From Phymatolithon calcareum (taxonomy: Eukaryota > Rhodophyta > Florideophyceae > Hapalidiales), in assembly GCA_977006965.1 (NCBI GenBank), contig OZ345364.1:310001-374000 (forward strand): a stretch of 64,000 nucleotides of DNA, read 5' to 3'. The translations under genes and the position numbers were made by a program. Below, in pieces: positions 10,538-21,761 of the stretch. The notes under the pieces were generated by a model, which made no database searches, had not been told where the DNA came from, and saw only the letters and a program-made list of their open reading frames with translations. The first letter of the stretch is position 1; the number at the start of each line of letters is the position of its first letter.

Positions 10538-11047
10538 TCATCCGTAGTCAATCGTCACGCTGTCCGAGCTCGCCGCCTGGCTCGCAATCTGCGTCACTGT
10601 CATTTCGTCATGACGATTTCTGTGTTCATTGGAGCTCGCTCTCTGCGCAATGTTTGTCTCCGAGTCGATAGTGTTGTCACCTATGACTGTGTGTGCAAGA
10701 AATGTCTTGCGCAGTAGTTGTTCGTTTCTTTCTGGTTCGAGATTGGCCTTTAAGTTTCTTAGAAGGCTTCCGCTAGCACCACGTGACGTATGACGACGCA
10801 AACCCTGAACGAACTGCTCGATAGTCGGGTTCGCACTCTCTCCGTTCGTCTGTTGAACAAACAAAGAAAGGCGAGTTAGTAAGACGAATCCGTGAGGGAG
10901 TGCATGACGCGTCCCGCGCATTATGAACCTACGCATCGCAATCGCCGTTGATATCAATTCCGTCCATATCATCGACCTTCTATTCATTGGACCGCCCGTA
11001 AATTGTCCCTCGTGTTCTAGAACACGAATGGAACTTTGTAGAAACAT
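10538..11047 (-). pseudogene. Possible P-element-like transposase C-terminus
   Basis: A 169-codon ORF contains TRLSLFVQQTNGESANPTIEQF, then VQGLRRHT. This arrangement (a few residues, then NPT..QF and a helical stretch) resembles the C-terminal region of P-element-type transposases, where a LENFFG..R..GG..NPT..QF pattern is familiar. The usual acidic and aromatic residues before it are altered. No THAP or RNase H-like catalytic part is visible upstream, where a different DNA transposon begins 4 bases away (11051). The element may have been cut by that insertion. Assignment is tentative. Confidence 0.3.
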
Positions 11048-11139
11048 CTAGTGTCTATGTGCCGGGAATTTTTCCTCAATTGAGAACATATTTTTCCTCA
11101 ATTGAGGGCGGAAAAACATTTAATTTTTGGAAACGAAAG

Positions 11140-11550
11140 CTACTCACTGTGAGGCCCGTCAAAAGCGTCAAGCTCATGAATGTCTTCAACGTGCTTCGTG
11201 AAACAGTTCCTATCGGTAGAAACGCTACAAATATATAGTGTGGCACTTTCACGCGTATTAGAGTATGAGCACAAGAGGGTTGTCGTCTCGAATTTGCGAA
11301 CTCTGCAATTGTTTTCAACTGCACAAGTAGTCACCACGACATCCCCAGTCCTCCTTTTATTTTTCTTGGGAGTTAAGTAGGTTCTAACACTGCTCCCGAT
11401 TGCAAATATATGTTTTTTAGCGACTAAACGTCGACGATTAATGTGCATGGCACATGTGGTATCGACGAGTTGCTCGAACAGACTTGACAATACCTTCGCT
11501 GCGTCATGTGCTGCTGACCCTCTGCACGGGCACCTGAGAATAAAAGTCAT
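11140..11550 (-). pseudogene. Transposase-like C-terminal Cys/His region
   Basis: The 136-codon ORF ends with CSYSNTRESATLYIC ... DRNCFTKHVEDIHEL. The second copy (near 63590-63720, plus strand) has an equivalent SATIYIC ... RSCFTKHAEDLYEL, and a third partial copy at the end of the window reads RRNYFARHEEMLHEH on the minus strand. The spaced Cys and His residues suggest a C-terminal zinc-binding module. Something comparable closes PiggyBac-type transposases, but the TA target and termini do not fit that superfamily. Confidence 0.45.
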
Positions 11551-12508
11551 CTAAAAATCACGCAAATTGCCAGAAGAGTTTGATGACTCCTATGAACTAT
11601 AGTCGCACTTGTTGAAGATGCAGGATTATCGCACTTCTGCCACACGCCGAGTGCTGTAACTCTTAATCGTTTTCCGGTTAGTGACCTCCGTTCCCATACC
11701 AACGGGATATGGACTCACGGAAGCATCTCAGGTCCGACGGAGGCACAGTGCGCTTTCTGGGGTCAGATATGGCATCGACAGAATCTTGACCTAGCGACCA
11801 GCGGTGCTGCGCAGACTACATGTTCTACTTGGTTGCGCAGTGAATGATATTCACTGGAAGTGTTCGGCGAGCGGCATACCAGTATTTGAAGAAGAAGGAT
11901 TGTTGAGATACTTAATTGGCCTTGTTGCCCTCCAAAAATTGCTCTCGGCGCTGAGCTCAACTCTTGTCATGAGGGTAATTATTCCGAAAAAACTCAATCA
12001 GCTCTGTCAATGTAGACTCTTGTTTTCCAATTATTCTCAGCATAGTGAACGCTAGAGCAGAAAAAATTTCCCATGTGAACTTGGAGAAAAATCTTCATGA
12101 CGCAATCTTACTTCGTATGAATACCAACACCATCATTTTCTGACAAGACGTCTCTGGTAAGAGTGCAAAGTCTCCAGAACTGAGAGGAAACTTAGACCCT
12201 ATTCGGTCCTGAAGCTTGGCGCTCGTACCATGGTTCCCCAAAAGCGACAATATTCGGCTCGCGGTCAGGCACGACGACATCAAGCTCGTTTTGTGATGTT
12301 TGGTCCCCAGAGCCCTTCAAGACGTAAGAGAGAGCCCGGAAGAGGGCGTTTAGAGATGGTGAAGGTTTTATCGATGCTTTTGTGTCTATTTGATGAGCTT
12401 CTGATTGTGACTGTGGACGATAAACTGGCGTTTCGCGATGAAGATGGGCGAGGATGAGTACTGTAAGCAGTCCTGGGTGGTACTGCGCTTTGCCGGTGTT
12501 GGCTCGGT

Positions 12509-13012
12509 TCAAGGCTGGTGAGCTTCTGCAATGCCATCTTCAGTGTCCCCTATCTTGACGTTGAACAGGTTGACTCTCTTAAAGTTAGTCTTCTTCGGCG
12601 AACGCCAAGCTATGACACATTTTACGCAAAGCGATTTGCTCGCGCGACCATTCAGTTTTCCTCCAGTACCTCCTGAACGATACCGCACACGCTTTTTTAC
12701 TTGGAAAAGGCTCCATATTGTCTGGAGCATTCTACGGGACTTGTCACCAATACTTCCTTTGTGTGTATGGATGTACCGACCACGCGGGGCCGGACTTTTT
12801 CTCGTGGCATGGCAGGTCTGGTACTTCTGGGTGACCACTATATTTTCGTTGTTAGCGCCAAACGAAGACATTTTACGGTTGTAGTTGCGGTATTCCTCAC
12901 CCACTAGACAAGTTCGGCTTTTCAGTAATGGCGCAGATGATCCGTTCTGCGTTCGATTTACTAACTTTTCCGAGCTTTTGAACCCGTCCTCATTTGAGGA
13001 CTGGGTCCTCAA
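12509..13012 (-). pseudogene. Transposase-like ORF of the DNA transposon, N-terminal part
   Basis: The 167-codon ORF shares FGA.NEN..V.QKYQTCH..RK.PA.RGRYI with the plus-strand ORF at 61971-62276, and KKT.FK.VN..NV with 61960-62490 in another frame. This shows a frameshift in at least one copy. It runs on the minus strand from just inside the right terminal repeat. The function is inferred from its place within the inverted repeats; no catalytic motif is identified. Confidence 0.45.
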
Positions 13013-13039
13013 TTGAGGACGTTCGGCACATAGGCACTA

Positions 13040-13968
13040 GAGAAATGAAATGTGCAATTTTCATGCACGTAAGTTATGATAGATAAAATAAGTTATTTCT
13101 ATATAGGCCCCGCGTGGAATCCGACTAGCAGACAGGAAGGAGACAGACAACCGACGACTGATAATAAGTAAATAAAAAGAGTAGTATTGTAAATACACAA
13201 CTCCCACGAGCTCAGTCAACAAGTGAATTAGTCAATTCGATTCATGTATGGCATCATTGGTTAACTTAACGATCAAATACATCTCTCTACATGCCGTGGA
13301 ACTAGGACGGGGAACATTATCCAGGTACTACCCTTTGGAATAAATGATTTTGGTGAAGCTGTATTATGGAAAGCGTATGACGCATAATCTCGAGCGCCTT
13401 CTTAGGAAATGCATTGAATCTTGAAATGCCCTCCACTAAAGAAATTATTAACCGTATAAGCGATACGTTTAATGGTTATTCCTAGAACTCTGCTACTGAT
13501 GGGTACGTCTCAAGAGAAAATAGTTTTACCGTGCTACATACATTATTCAAACCAAGCTCCTGGAGTCATGGTAGATTCAACAACAATCCTATCGCCTTTC
13601 CACGCTCAACATTGCTCATGGGCTTCATTTACCCTACGTGTTCTACTGCGTTGAGCTTCATTTTCTTAATACATGCTCGGAACTCGCACGCGGTGCCATT
13701 GTCACATGGGATAAGTTATATGCAATACCTGCACTGCGCGTTATTCCCAACTCCAGCACTTGGGCACTCTGGGGCACGTATCTCGTGGCTTTCTCAGCTG
13801 CAGTGACACTTTTGGGTCGCTGGAATCCTCATACTTCACATCTCCCAGAGGTCCTCTCCAGTATTCCGTTTTTAGAGCGGTATTGGAGGCAACCAAGGTT
13901 ATATTGCAGGAATTATTGCAATACGTGTTCCTCTGGGAAGTATTTTATGTTGAACAAGAAGAAGGAAG
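13040..13968. other. No supported gene
   Basis: The longest ORFs (91 and 148 codons) run into the antisense of a LINE tail and are not convincing. A few phrases (LPFGINDFGEAVLW near 13330) hint at decayed transposon coding sequence, but I cannot assign a class. Confidence 0.35.
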
Positions 13969-13969
13969 G

Positions 13970-14150
13970 AAGATTTTATTTAGAAGTTTCCAGCGCATCT
14001 TCTGATGCTTGGGGAAGCATTCTTAGTGCCAAGAAGTTTTTGCTGGATTCTGTCGAAAGAAGAATTTCTTTTTTATTGGTGTAACATAATTCAGTGGGTT
14101 ACAAAAACCCACCTCTGGTCACCTTCCGAACCTCGAGGGCGAAAATTACT
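13970..14150 (-). mobile_element. LINE family IV, 3'-terminal fragment
   Basis: On the minus strand this ends with GCATC-AGAA-GATGC, a perfect 5-bp stem with a 4-nt loop, inside TTCC/GGAA, then AACTTCTAAATAAAA. It is homologous to 7380-7562. The change G to A in the stem turns a G-U pair of the other copies into A-U, so pairing is kept. Confidence 0.7.
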
Positions 14151-14807
14151 CTATTGTCCGGTGGCATGCTATGATTTCCGTTTGCGAGCAATCCTTTCTT
14201 GTCCACAGCCTGAAACATGGTTAAGAGCTCGTCGAGTCATCGCTTAGTCCATGCGCTGTCCTCATTGGAGTGTCTGTCATTTTCGAGGAAATTTATCGCG
14301 TCTCGGATGGCATCCTTTCTACATTGGCCATGGATGTCGCAAGGAGAGGAATTCTTGTATATCGGTTTTCTCACGATTGGTCTAAACACTTCGGAGAAAG
14401 GATCCTCTTACCTTCTTCAATAGCTATCTGCCCTTTGGCGTCCATGGCGTCATGTACATGCAGCGGCCGATCCAGTTTGATTACTGGGGATTCTTATATG
14501 CGAATCAATCTCGCAATCGACTTGCTCCCAGAATATTTTGCAATCCTAACTGCAATCACACCTCTTAACAGGGAGTTTCAACTATTCAAAATCCATTCCA
14601 ACTTCAATTCGATAAATCTGCTACTTTTTCTGAGGCGTACCACGCAATTGTGCTCCAGAATGGTGGGTTCAGGAAATAGAATGCTTCAAAACGTAGGAGA
14701 TGGCTTATTCACTTATTACGTATGGAAGCCGCATAATTACACGATGTTGATACCTCTCTCAAGATGATAAGCAGTTATTGAAACAGAAGGGACTGTTTTT
14801 AGTTCTA

Positions 14808-15170
14808 TTTTTTAAAGCCTCACAGTCATACGAAAATACGGGCAAGGATTCCTCAGGTGCTATCCCCACTAGAGCGGCTCTACTCTTATATCTCGTATTC
14901 TATCCGAGCATGTAACATGTGCACGGTTGTTTTTGATAGCCCTTCGCAGCAGTTTTCGAGGGGTCGCTTCTTCTTTCAGTACAAGTCTTCTTCCTTCTGC
15001 ATACTATCGATGATGCTTTTGCTGAAGAGCAAAATGTCATCAAGTAAAATAGAAAAACTGTTATGCCGAAATTTAATTTCGATATAAGGGAGAAAATAAA
15101 ATGCTTTTTCAGGGGGGAATGCGGGAAAAAAACGAAACTTTGCTTTACTACATTCTGGGGGAGCTGTCAA
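14808..15170 (-). pseudogene. LINE family II 3' end
   Basis: On the minus strand codons for a C-terminal SILLDDILLFSKSIIDSMQKEEDLY are followed by a stop, a 3' UTR, and the family II tail (CCTTGCCCGTATTTTCG ... GAGGCTTTAAAAAAT). The sequence is close to 35460-35735. It is a 5'-truncated copy. Confidence 0.75.
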
Positions 15171-15317
15171 CTTCTTATCGTACTGTTCTATAAGCAGTTA
15201 GATTTTTTCTCATCCTGAAGGTCTATCTGCGACAACGAGAACTGCTGGAACATACGTAAATATCTCTACTGCTGGCGCCTAGCGACGTGAAAAACGTACC
15301 CATTTACGTAATTAAGC

Positions 15318-15550
15318 GGATTTATTGAGAAGGCACCATATGTCCCAACGTGAGGAAAGTCGGCGCCTTTATTAGCATTGTACTACACTCGAAATTTCGG
15401 TTCCTTTATCAGAATTACTTAGTATCGCGTCGATGGCTCGGGCCACGTTGACATGATTTGTAGCGGTCCATGTTGGCTTTGCCTGGATGCTCTTCAGTAT
15501 TCTAACTGCCCATGCCCGTTGACTGCCAATTTCTTCTATTAACTTCGACA
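15318..15550 (-). pseudogene. LINE family VII 3' end
   Basis: On the minus strand LSKLIEEIGSQRAWAVRILKSIQAKPTW..T..VNVARAIDAILSNSD is followed by a stop and a tail containing GCCGACTTTCCTCACGTTGGGACATATGGTGCC. Equivalent ends are at 22.0, 37.3, 47.7, 53.6 and 60.2 kb. Confidence 0.75.
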
Positions 15551-15609
15551 GATACGTACTCATTTACGAAACAATGGTATGACACGAAACGATACGGATC
15601 AGGATTTGC

Positions 15610-16135
15610 CAAGCGAAAGATTTCGAAACCTACGCCAAGAACAAGTGTCACGAAGTTGCCAGAATCGAAACTTTCGCCGAGCGCCCGACTCTCATTGGCT
15701 ATACTGTTCCCAAAACTTGAGCAATACCCCAACTATTCAGAGAAATTTGGTATTACTCAATGAGATCTTGCAATCTACGTGAAGAAATTTGAAAATGCCG
15801 TTGATTTTCCGTGCGTTCCTTGCACCGAGAAATCGAAACTTTCGCGTTTCTGGAGAACGCTTCGAATTTCGCGTGCAACTTTCGCGAGGAAGTTGTGCAT
15901 TTGTACACTTTCCTTGCCAAAAAATGCTAGTTCCGACATCACAGAGCAAACTTTTAGCTAAGATCGATGGAATTGCAACACTTTTGCTATAAAGTTTCGC
16001 CTCCACAAAAACAGGAAGCGAGACTTTCGATGGCCTGTTTTGTCAACGCAAAAGTTTCGCTTGAAGGATTTCTCCAGTAAACGTTTCATTCCGTATCGGC
16101 ACATATTTTGTACATTCAAGAATTGAAACTTCAAC
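15610..16135. repeat. Cluster of GAAACTTTCGC-like motifs
   Basis: The words GAAACTTTCG or its relatives (CGAAAGATTTCG, ACTTTCGCG, AAAGTTTCGC) occur at least seven times in both orientations near 15616, 15666, 15834, 15878, 15990, 16022, 16052 and 16126. They could be subterminal repeats of a DNA transposon, but I could not find terminal inverted repeats that bound them. Confidence 0.35.
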
Positions 16136-16139
16136 AAAC

Positions 16140-17800
16140 GTACAGTATTGCAGCCATTCACATTGGAGAACGGGAGCCCTAAATTCGAACACTCCAACAG
16201 ATCTCTCAGAAAGCAACTGACCCTCAAACAGATCAACAGACAGATATGCAGCCAATGATATGCTAGTTTGTATCATCTCCAATAGATATCCCTATCCGTT
16301 GTCCCACATCAATCGGTGCCAGCGTTGTCCGCCTTCACCGTCATGGACTCCCGCTCTCGCGAAGCAGCTGTCATCTGCTGCTTGCTGCGCTACCACAGCG
16401 TCAGGCGCAGCAGCGTACTTTACGGTTTTTGACATGAATCGAATTCCAACTCCTGCGTATTCACGCAATGCTATTCCTCGACCTATTTTTTTCCCTGCTC
16501 GACACCTTGGCGTCGCATTCACACGTATGGACGAGTTGGCGACTATATTATCTCGATTAACTTTCCGAAAAAAATTTGACAGACAGAACTCTCCCCCTCT
16601 TTGAACTCGAGAGAGGCAAGGTCAACTGACGTAGCCTGTACCGGCGGGGACTGAAGAGACATGGACGACAACGGAAAGTTGATAGTAGTGACTTGATGGG
16701 GCTGGCGCTGTGGTTTGTAAAGTTCAGAGACCCCATGTACAAGATGTGCCCAATCTTTGGGCTCGTTCCTAGTTCTATGTCCGTCTGGATTGACTGTGCC
16801 TTAGAGTTATTGTTACGCCTTGTCCGAAAACGGTCATCGTTGGATCTTGAGATCCGATGGTCGACAGCAGAAGAACGAGCGAGATGAGACGGGGGCAAGG
16901 CGATAATCGGAATAGACCGCGACCGCGCGGTGCGCACTAGGGAGGGGGCGGCAGGGCGAATGCTGCGCAGATGAATCAGGATGCAGCGCGGCGCAAGTCC
17001 AAGTGCGGCAGCAACGTGCCGCGCAGCGCGAGGCAGAGGTGAGGCAGCAGGCGCGGCGCAGGAGGGGCAGCGATGGACGTGCTCTGCCATGGGACGTTGG
17101 CAGGCCACAGAAAACCTTAAGTACAGTTTGTTCAGCGCTTATGATACGCGCAGCGGACAATGCGAGCAATGCCAGTGGTCGTTGCATCGATATGCGCAAC
17201 GGGTAAATTGAGCATTGATAGTGGCCGTTGCGGCGGTATGAGAGGATTATATTCTATATCGGAAAGTCTATCGCAAAGGCTATCATAAAGTGTAAAATTG
17301 TCATTTCAGATTGATCTCGACACATCGACAGATGAGCAGATCTGTCAATCTGTTAATTCCTGAATGTACTCAATCACAAATTGAAATAGAACGCCCATGG
17401 CACGAATACTGATTTTGGAAAAACGATTGCAACGTGCCATTATATAGCATCAATTTGAAAAGAACAGTTCTGCTACCCTATTCATCACACGTTTTTGTTG
17501 TTCGCATCGATTCGATAATTCCCTGAATGTGGTCTATTTTCTTCGAAATATTGAAGTTTCGATATTTCCCGCACTTCCCCGGTGTAGGGGATTCATGACT
17601 TCGCCATTGGAAATCTCCAATGACGAGTACAAGCATGGCGTGCAATCGCATATGCAATTCTGGGGGCTTCTTTCCATTGCAATCCCGGATTGCAATCCCG
17701 AGGAAATCTCAATCCATGAAGCAATCCCCGAAAATTGCAATAGCGATCAAGCACTTGGCAAGGCAATCATATTGGCTCCACCCCTGTGTGTATGGCGACC
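16140..17800. other. No supported gene; local GC-rich stretch at 16.9-17.1 kb
   Basis: A 183-codon minus-strand ORF (16557-17108) and a plus-strand frame reading AQREAEVRQQARRRRG overlap in a GC-rich block. Both owe much of their openness to base composition. Neither shows a recognisable domain. Confidence 0.4.
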
Positions 17801-17801
17801 T

Positions 17802-17878
17802 CCCATCTTTGCTGCGTCAGTGCCTTGTACGCCTTGATGGATTCAAGGCGTACGTTGCATTGACGCGACAAAGATGGG
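17802..17878. repeat. 77-nt foldback
   Basis: The arms CCCATCTTTG ... GTACGCCTTGA and TCAAGGCGTAC ... CAAAGATGGG are complementary over about 36 positions with roughly five mismatches, leaving a 5-nt loop TGGAT. It sits immediately beside a LINE fragment. It could be the collapsed ends of a small transposon, or a small-RNA-type hairpin if transcribed. Confidence 0.7.
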
Positions 17879-17884
17879 TGTTCT

Positions 17885-18835
17885 TCCCTAGAGCACGCTC
17901 TCTTTGTTCAAATATTGGAGTATCTCTACGGGTCTTTTCCTGCACAGATCTTCTACAGTTTTTTCACGCAGTCTTCCGATGAATTGTCGTCGAGAGGTAG
18001 CCCGACCAGAACAGCGCTGGATGAGGTGCTCCAATGCCTCCGTGACGGCATACGGTCACATCTTGCACACTGGGTCATAGAGTAGCTGTTCATCCTCGCT
18101 GTGTCTATGATGAGAGTTTTCCACAACAGGTCAGCAGTTCACTATGAATTGGTGCAGATCCTCCCACGACACCTAGGGGTATCAGCCGAGAAACCGTAAT
18201 CTTGATGTTTCTTATACGTTCAAGCAGTAACTCCATCGCTTCTAAGTGAGATTTCAAGTTATGAGACTTCTTTGATATTTGTCAGACTTTTTTCTAGACA
18301 GCTTAAAAGTAATCGCTCTTGTGTCCGCTAATAGAAGGACCTCACTTTTACCTGTGTTCGTATTCCAAGTCATTTTCCGTCCTTGCTTACTTGGTGACTA
18401 TGTCTCACGGTGTTTGTAGTACACTTGGCGACTTTGCCGTTAGTAGCACATCGTCCACAAATTCCTGTAATGTTCCTGACTTCCTTGGCAGTAGACTAAT
18501 GATATCGGTTTACTCGTCAATGAGATTATGATGTAATCTTGGTCAACGGGGACCCTTGAGGTACTCCTCTTCCGAAAAATAACCATTTCTTCTATTGAGC
18601 TCCAACTGTGAATACCCATGAAGGCACCAAAAAAATTCGTCGCGCATAAGTCATATGGTAAATGCATTCTAGTTAGTTCCTGCAGTTAGTGCCATGGGAC
18701 CATGTCGTACGACGCCATTGTTCACAATAGATGGACTTTCGCCATTTCCGCCCATTTGCCTACTAGTCCACTTGGGGCCAGTTCTGGTGTGTAGCGTATG
18801 ACACCTCGAAGATTAGTCTATACTTATCATTTCAG
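17885..18835 (-). pseudogene. LINE reverse transcriptase relic (different family)
   Basis: On the minus strand RT landmarks survive: GRGVPQGSPL at about 18575-18545 and EFVDDVLLTAK at about 18463-18430, the latter holding the DD catalytic pair. The lower end (near 17900-17960) matches the C-terminal IIQYLNEENL piece found on the plus strand at 19.05 kb. Several frameshifts and stops interrupt it. Confidence 0.65.
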
Positions 18836-18861
18836 TAGTAATTTGTCAGCAGCGACTCAAG

Positions 18862-19104
18862 ATGGCAAAGACCACTCTGTACGAGCTCCGTGCATTAGAG
18901 GTATTCAAGAAGGAATGCCTGTATGGTGTGAAGGAAACTGTGGAACATATGATCCTACATTGTTCGGGTCGGGCTGTTAGTCGACGGAAATTCATCGGCA
19001 GAGTTCGGAGCAAAACGGTAGAAGATCTGTGCAGAGAGAAACCCGTAGCGATAATCCAATATTTGAACGAAGAGAACTTGCTCGAGAGCAAGTTTAGGCT
19101 TTAA
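18862..19104 (+). pseudogene. LINE C-terminal zinc-binding piece (zf-RVT type)
   Basis: An 80-codon ORF contains C-x-Y-G-V-K-ETVEHMILHC, the pattern that follows the RNase H/RT part of many plant-type and algal non-LTR retrotransposons (C..C.....ET..H....C). The first Cys pair is reduced to one Cys. The terminal IIQYLNEENLLESKFRL matches the minus-strand relic just upstream, so the two are fragments of one family in opposite orientation. Confidence 0.6.
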
Positions 19105-19144
19105 CTTAAAAATTGACGTTTTCTGCAAAAAAGAAAGAAAGAAA

Positions 19145-20047
19145 GGGAATTGGCATACATAAGTGCATCTAGGTATACAAGGCATTAATCAAGCCACGTT
19201 AGGAGTACGCTATTCACTTAACACCGTGGACCGAAAACGTTCAGAACGCCGTCAAGGAAGATGAACAAACATTTTTCAGACAAGTCTTCGGGCCGCTGGC
19301 TCGAGGAAAGACGGATAGACTTCGTCTACTGTGTCGAATCCAAGCTGCTTCCCATGGCAGGGAAATAGTAGCTTTCAAAATGTTAAAAACGACTATGGCG
19401 AAAGAAGGATAGTTCCTGGAGGAATCGCCATAGAGAAGAAACTCAGAAGAGCTCCAATCCACAAGTAATGACATCGCAACAATGGACACCAGAGAACAGT
19501 TTGATGAAGCGATGAAGCACATAATAGCGAACCAATCTGCAAAAGCGATTCGATCAACATTCCAGAAAAAGAAAGGAGAGAGCATTGAATCGAAGAAAAA
19601 GAGGAAAATTCCGTACGGCAAGACAAGAGAACTCCTTGAAGTACTTAAATTTCCACAACTGAAACACAAGCAACTGGCGGTTCAGTACGCCTTTGGACAC
19701 TGATGGCAGATAGATTTGGAAACAAAGTAAGACAGCACACGGAGACCCTGGAAGGCAACTTTTCAGACTATGAACTCAAGTAAGGAGACAGAGAGGCAAC
19801 TGAGAAGGCACTAGATGACATTTTTCTCTTCAACAAAAGCATAATCGAGTGTATGCAGAATTAAGAAGACCTGTACTGAAAAAAGAAGCGACGCCTCGAA
19901 AACTCCTACGAAGATCTAACAGAAAGAGCCGAGTACATGCTAAGGACTCAGGTAGAATACCATACATAAGAGTGGAGCCGCCTTAGTGAGGGTAGCACCT
20001 GAAGAAGCCTTGCCCGTATATTCGTATGACTGTGGCGCTTTAAAAAA
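19145..20047 (+). pseudogene. LINE family II 3' half, copy A
   Basis: This starts at the same internal point as the copy at 34815 (CATACATAAGTGCATCTAGG / CATATATACAAGTGCATCCATG). It encodes, with frameshifts, KTDRLRLLCRIQAAS, the linker, and KQLAVQYAFGH followed by a frame break, then LYE-type end and the family II tail TGAAGAAGCCTTGCCCGTATATTCG ... GCGCTTTAAAAAAATA. Shared truncation points in two copies could reflect a shared master or a hotspot for RT fall-off. Confidence 0.75.
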
Positions 20048-20469
20048 ATAGTCATTTGTCGCCTGACGGTGTCAGCGGCACGGGTGACTCCAGCGGTCAT
20101 TGAAATACTAGGTTACCTACACGAGATGGATACTTCGCGCAAGGCGCGCTAGCTTCGACTTTGCTCGTGTCACTGGCTGAGGCGTCTTATCGACATTTGC
20201 GTCATTGTCCGGTGAGTGACATCACATCCTCTTAGCGTTCCGCACCGCAAATCCCTCGGTCGTTGGTGCTACAACACACAGTCTAACCCAAAGTACGCTC
20301 TACCCCCACACACGGCACTTCAGGGCTGTATTCTCGTTGCGTCGGTATAGCGGATCCAACCGGGATTCACTATTGCTGCATTTTTTCCATAGTTCCAACG
20401 CTCTTAAGATGGCAAGCTTTATACTCTTTCCTTTCCAGAATCCCATCTGAATGTTGTGGTTCTTGAACG

Positions 20470-21760
20470 TTTGATCACGCACGCTCGCAAAATATTTGAA
20501 TCAGAAGTGGACAAACTGATCCGGCAGGAATATAGATTCAGCGGATTCCAAACGGGCTTCCAGCCCAAGAAAGGAACGGAAAGAGCCCTCCTCCGTTACA
20601 TAGCACCCCTGAGACGATGAAGGAATACAAAAGCTGCGCTTGACCTAAAGTCAGCATACGACCGAGTCCCAAAAGAGGAGCTTATGCGAGAAATCGATCT
20701 CAGGCTATCAGCAAATCTTGCATCACTTGCCTCGTTCTCGCTGCTGAAAACTACATTCACTGTGATGAACGACGCGGGAAGAACTCAAGGGACAAGCGAA
20801 CGAGGAGTCCGTCAAGGCTTCCCCATTAGCACCACACTGTCCAATATCCTCACGGATACCCTGGCAGAAAGAGTCACGGCCATTAGCCTCAGTGATTCTA
20901 ACACGAGCCTTCGTCTGAACATGTTTGCCGACGACGTCATAGTAAAGGCAAGAAACGAAGAAGAAATACCGAAAATGCTCCAGGAATGCTCCGAATGGGC
21001 ACGGGTATATCGAATGACATGGTTAACCAGAAAATGATCAGTCATACTCCCACGTCGAAGGGTGGAAAACACATCATGCTGGTAGACGAGGAAGTTGAAA
21101 TACGACGCACTGGAGAATATCTCGGGACGCCATTTGACGCAAACCTTATTCGTGACGACAAGCTTCTGGAGCGATTCAAAAGCGCAAGCGTCAAAGTACG
21201 GCTCATGAGCAACCTAGGAATGATAAGAAGAGGATAGAGCACCGATAAGAGTATCAGGTTCTTAAAAGCTTTTATCAGGCCAGTGTATGAGTACGCTGCG
21301 GATATAACATCCGACACAATCGGTGTATAGAAAGCAGCAGTGAAAATTCAGAAGGACGTTACAACGAAACTATTCGGGAAATGGGCAGCGCGGCACTGGA
21401 GAAGACTAATGAAACTTTGTCAAATAGAGCTATGGGAGTTTCACCGCCAGCACCTGCTCCGGAAGCTAAGACGAAGATTAAGCAGGATTGCGGAGCAGGC
21501 CGATGACACAGGGGCAGAGCTAGAACTCGAAACTCTCGACCGTATACACGACAACGGACATTCAAGATATATCTGGCCTTCGGCGAGTATGGGAACAGCA
21601 AGAAGAGCACCGCATCAGGAAAATGACTTTCGCCAAGAATAGCATACCGCATCAAGCAGTGAGGATGAAAGAAAGCAGATACAGAATTCTTTGTGCAAGG
21701 TGATTTGTAGGCCATTTTCCGAGAAACCCACCGAAGTTAATTGAAGAAGAAGAAGAAGTG
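20470..21760 (+). pseudogene. LINE family VII reverse transcriptase, decayed
   Basis: The plus strand carries RT-domain pieces: FESEVDKLIRQEYRFSGFQTGF near 20490, DLKSAYDRVPKEELMREI, GVRQGFPISTTLSNILTDTLAERVT (20684-21037) and MFADDVIVKARNEEE, which holds the catalytic DD. After it come LRRRLSRI.EQADD and the C-terminal zone to about 21730. A homologous, hAT-interrupted copy is at 44.07-47.83 kb. Stops after WLTRK and near 21238 disable it. Confidence 0.8.
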
Positions 21761-21761
21761 T

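Larger units (their letters stand above)
11051..13037 (-). mobile_element. DNA transposon, GTGTCTATGTGCCG family, copy 1
   Basis: Terminal inverted repeats GTGTCTATGTGCCG (11051) and, on the other strand, GTGCCTATGTGCCG (ending 13037) are each flanked by TA (11049-11050 and 13038-13039). Just inside both ends lie CCTCAATTGAGG palindromes (11069 on; 12996-13019). The minus strand carries broken transposase-like ORFs. Its length (1987 bp) and content match 61851-63817, which fixes the boundaries. A TA duplication would suit the Tc1/mariner or a related superfamily, but the protein does not show a clear DDE signature, so I leave the family open. Confidence 0.75.

Noticed and set aside
11051-13037. 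PiggyBac assignment
   Set aside because: The Cys/His-rich C-terminus is suggestive, but the target is TA rather than TTAA and the termini do not match, so the family is left open.
13638-14084. 148-codon ORF as a membrane protein gene
   Set aside because: Its second half is the antisense of a LINE family IV tail, and the first half shows no conserved feature.
16557-17108. 183-codon minus-strand ORF as a gene
   Set aside because: It sits in a GC-rich stretch where several frames are open, and has no domain, signal peptide or homologue in the window.
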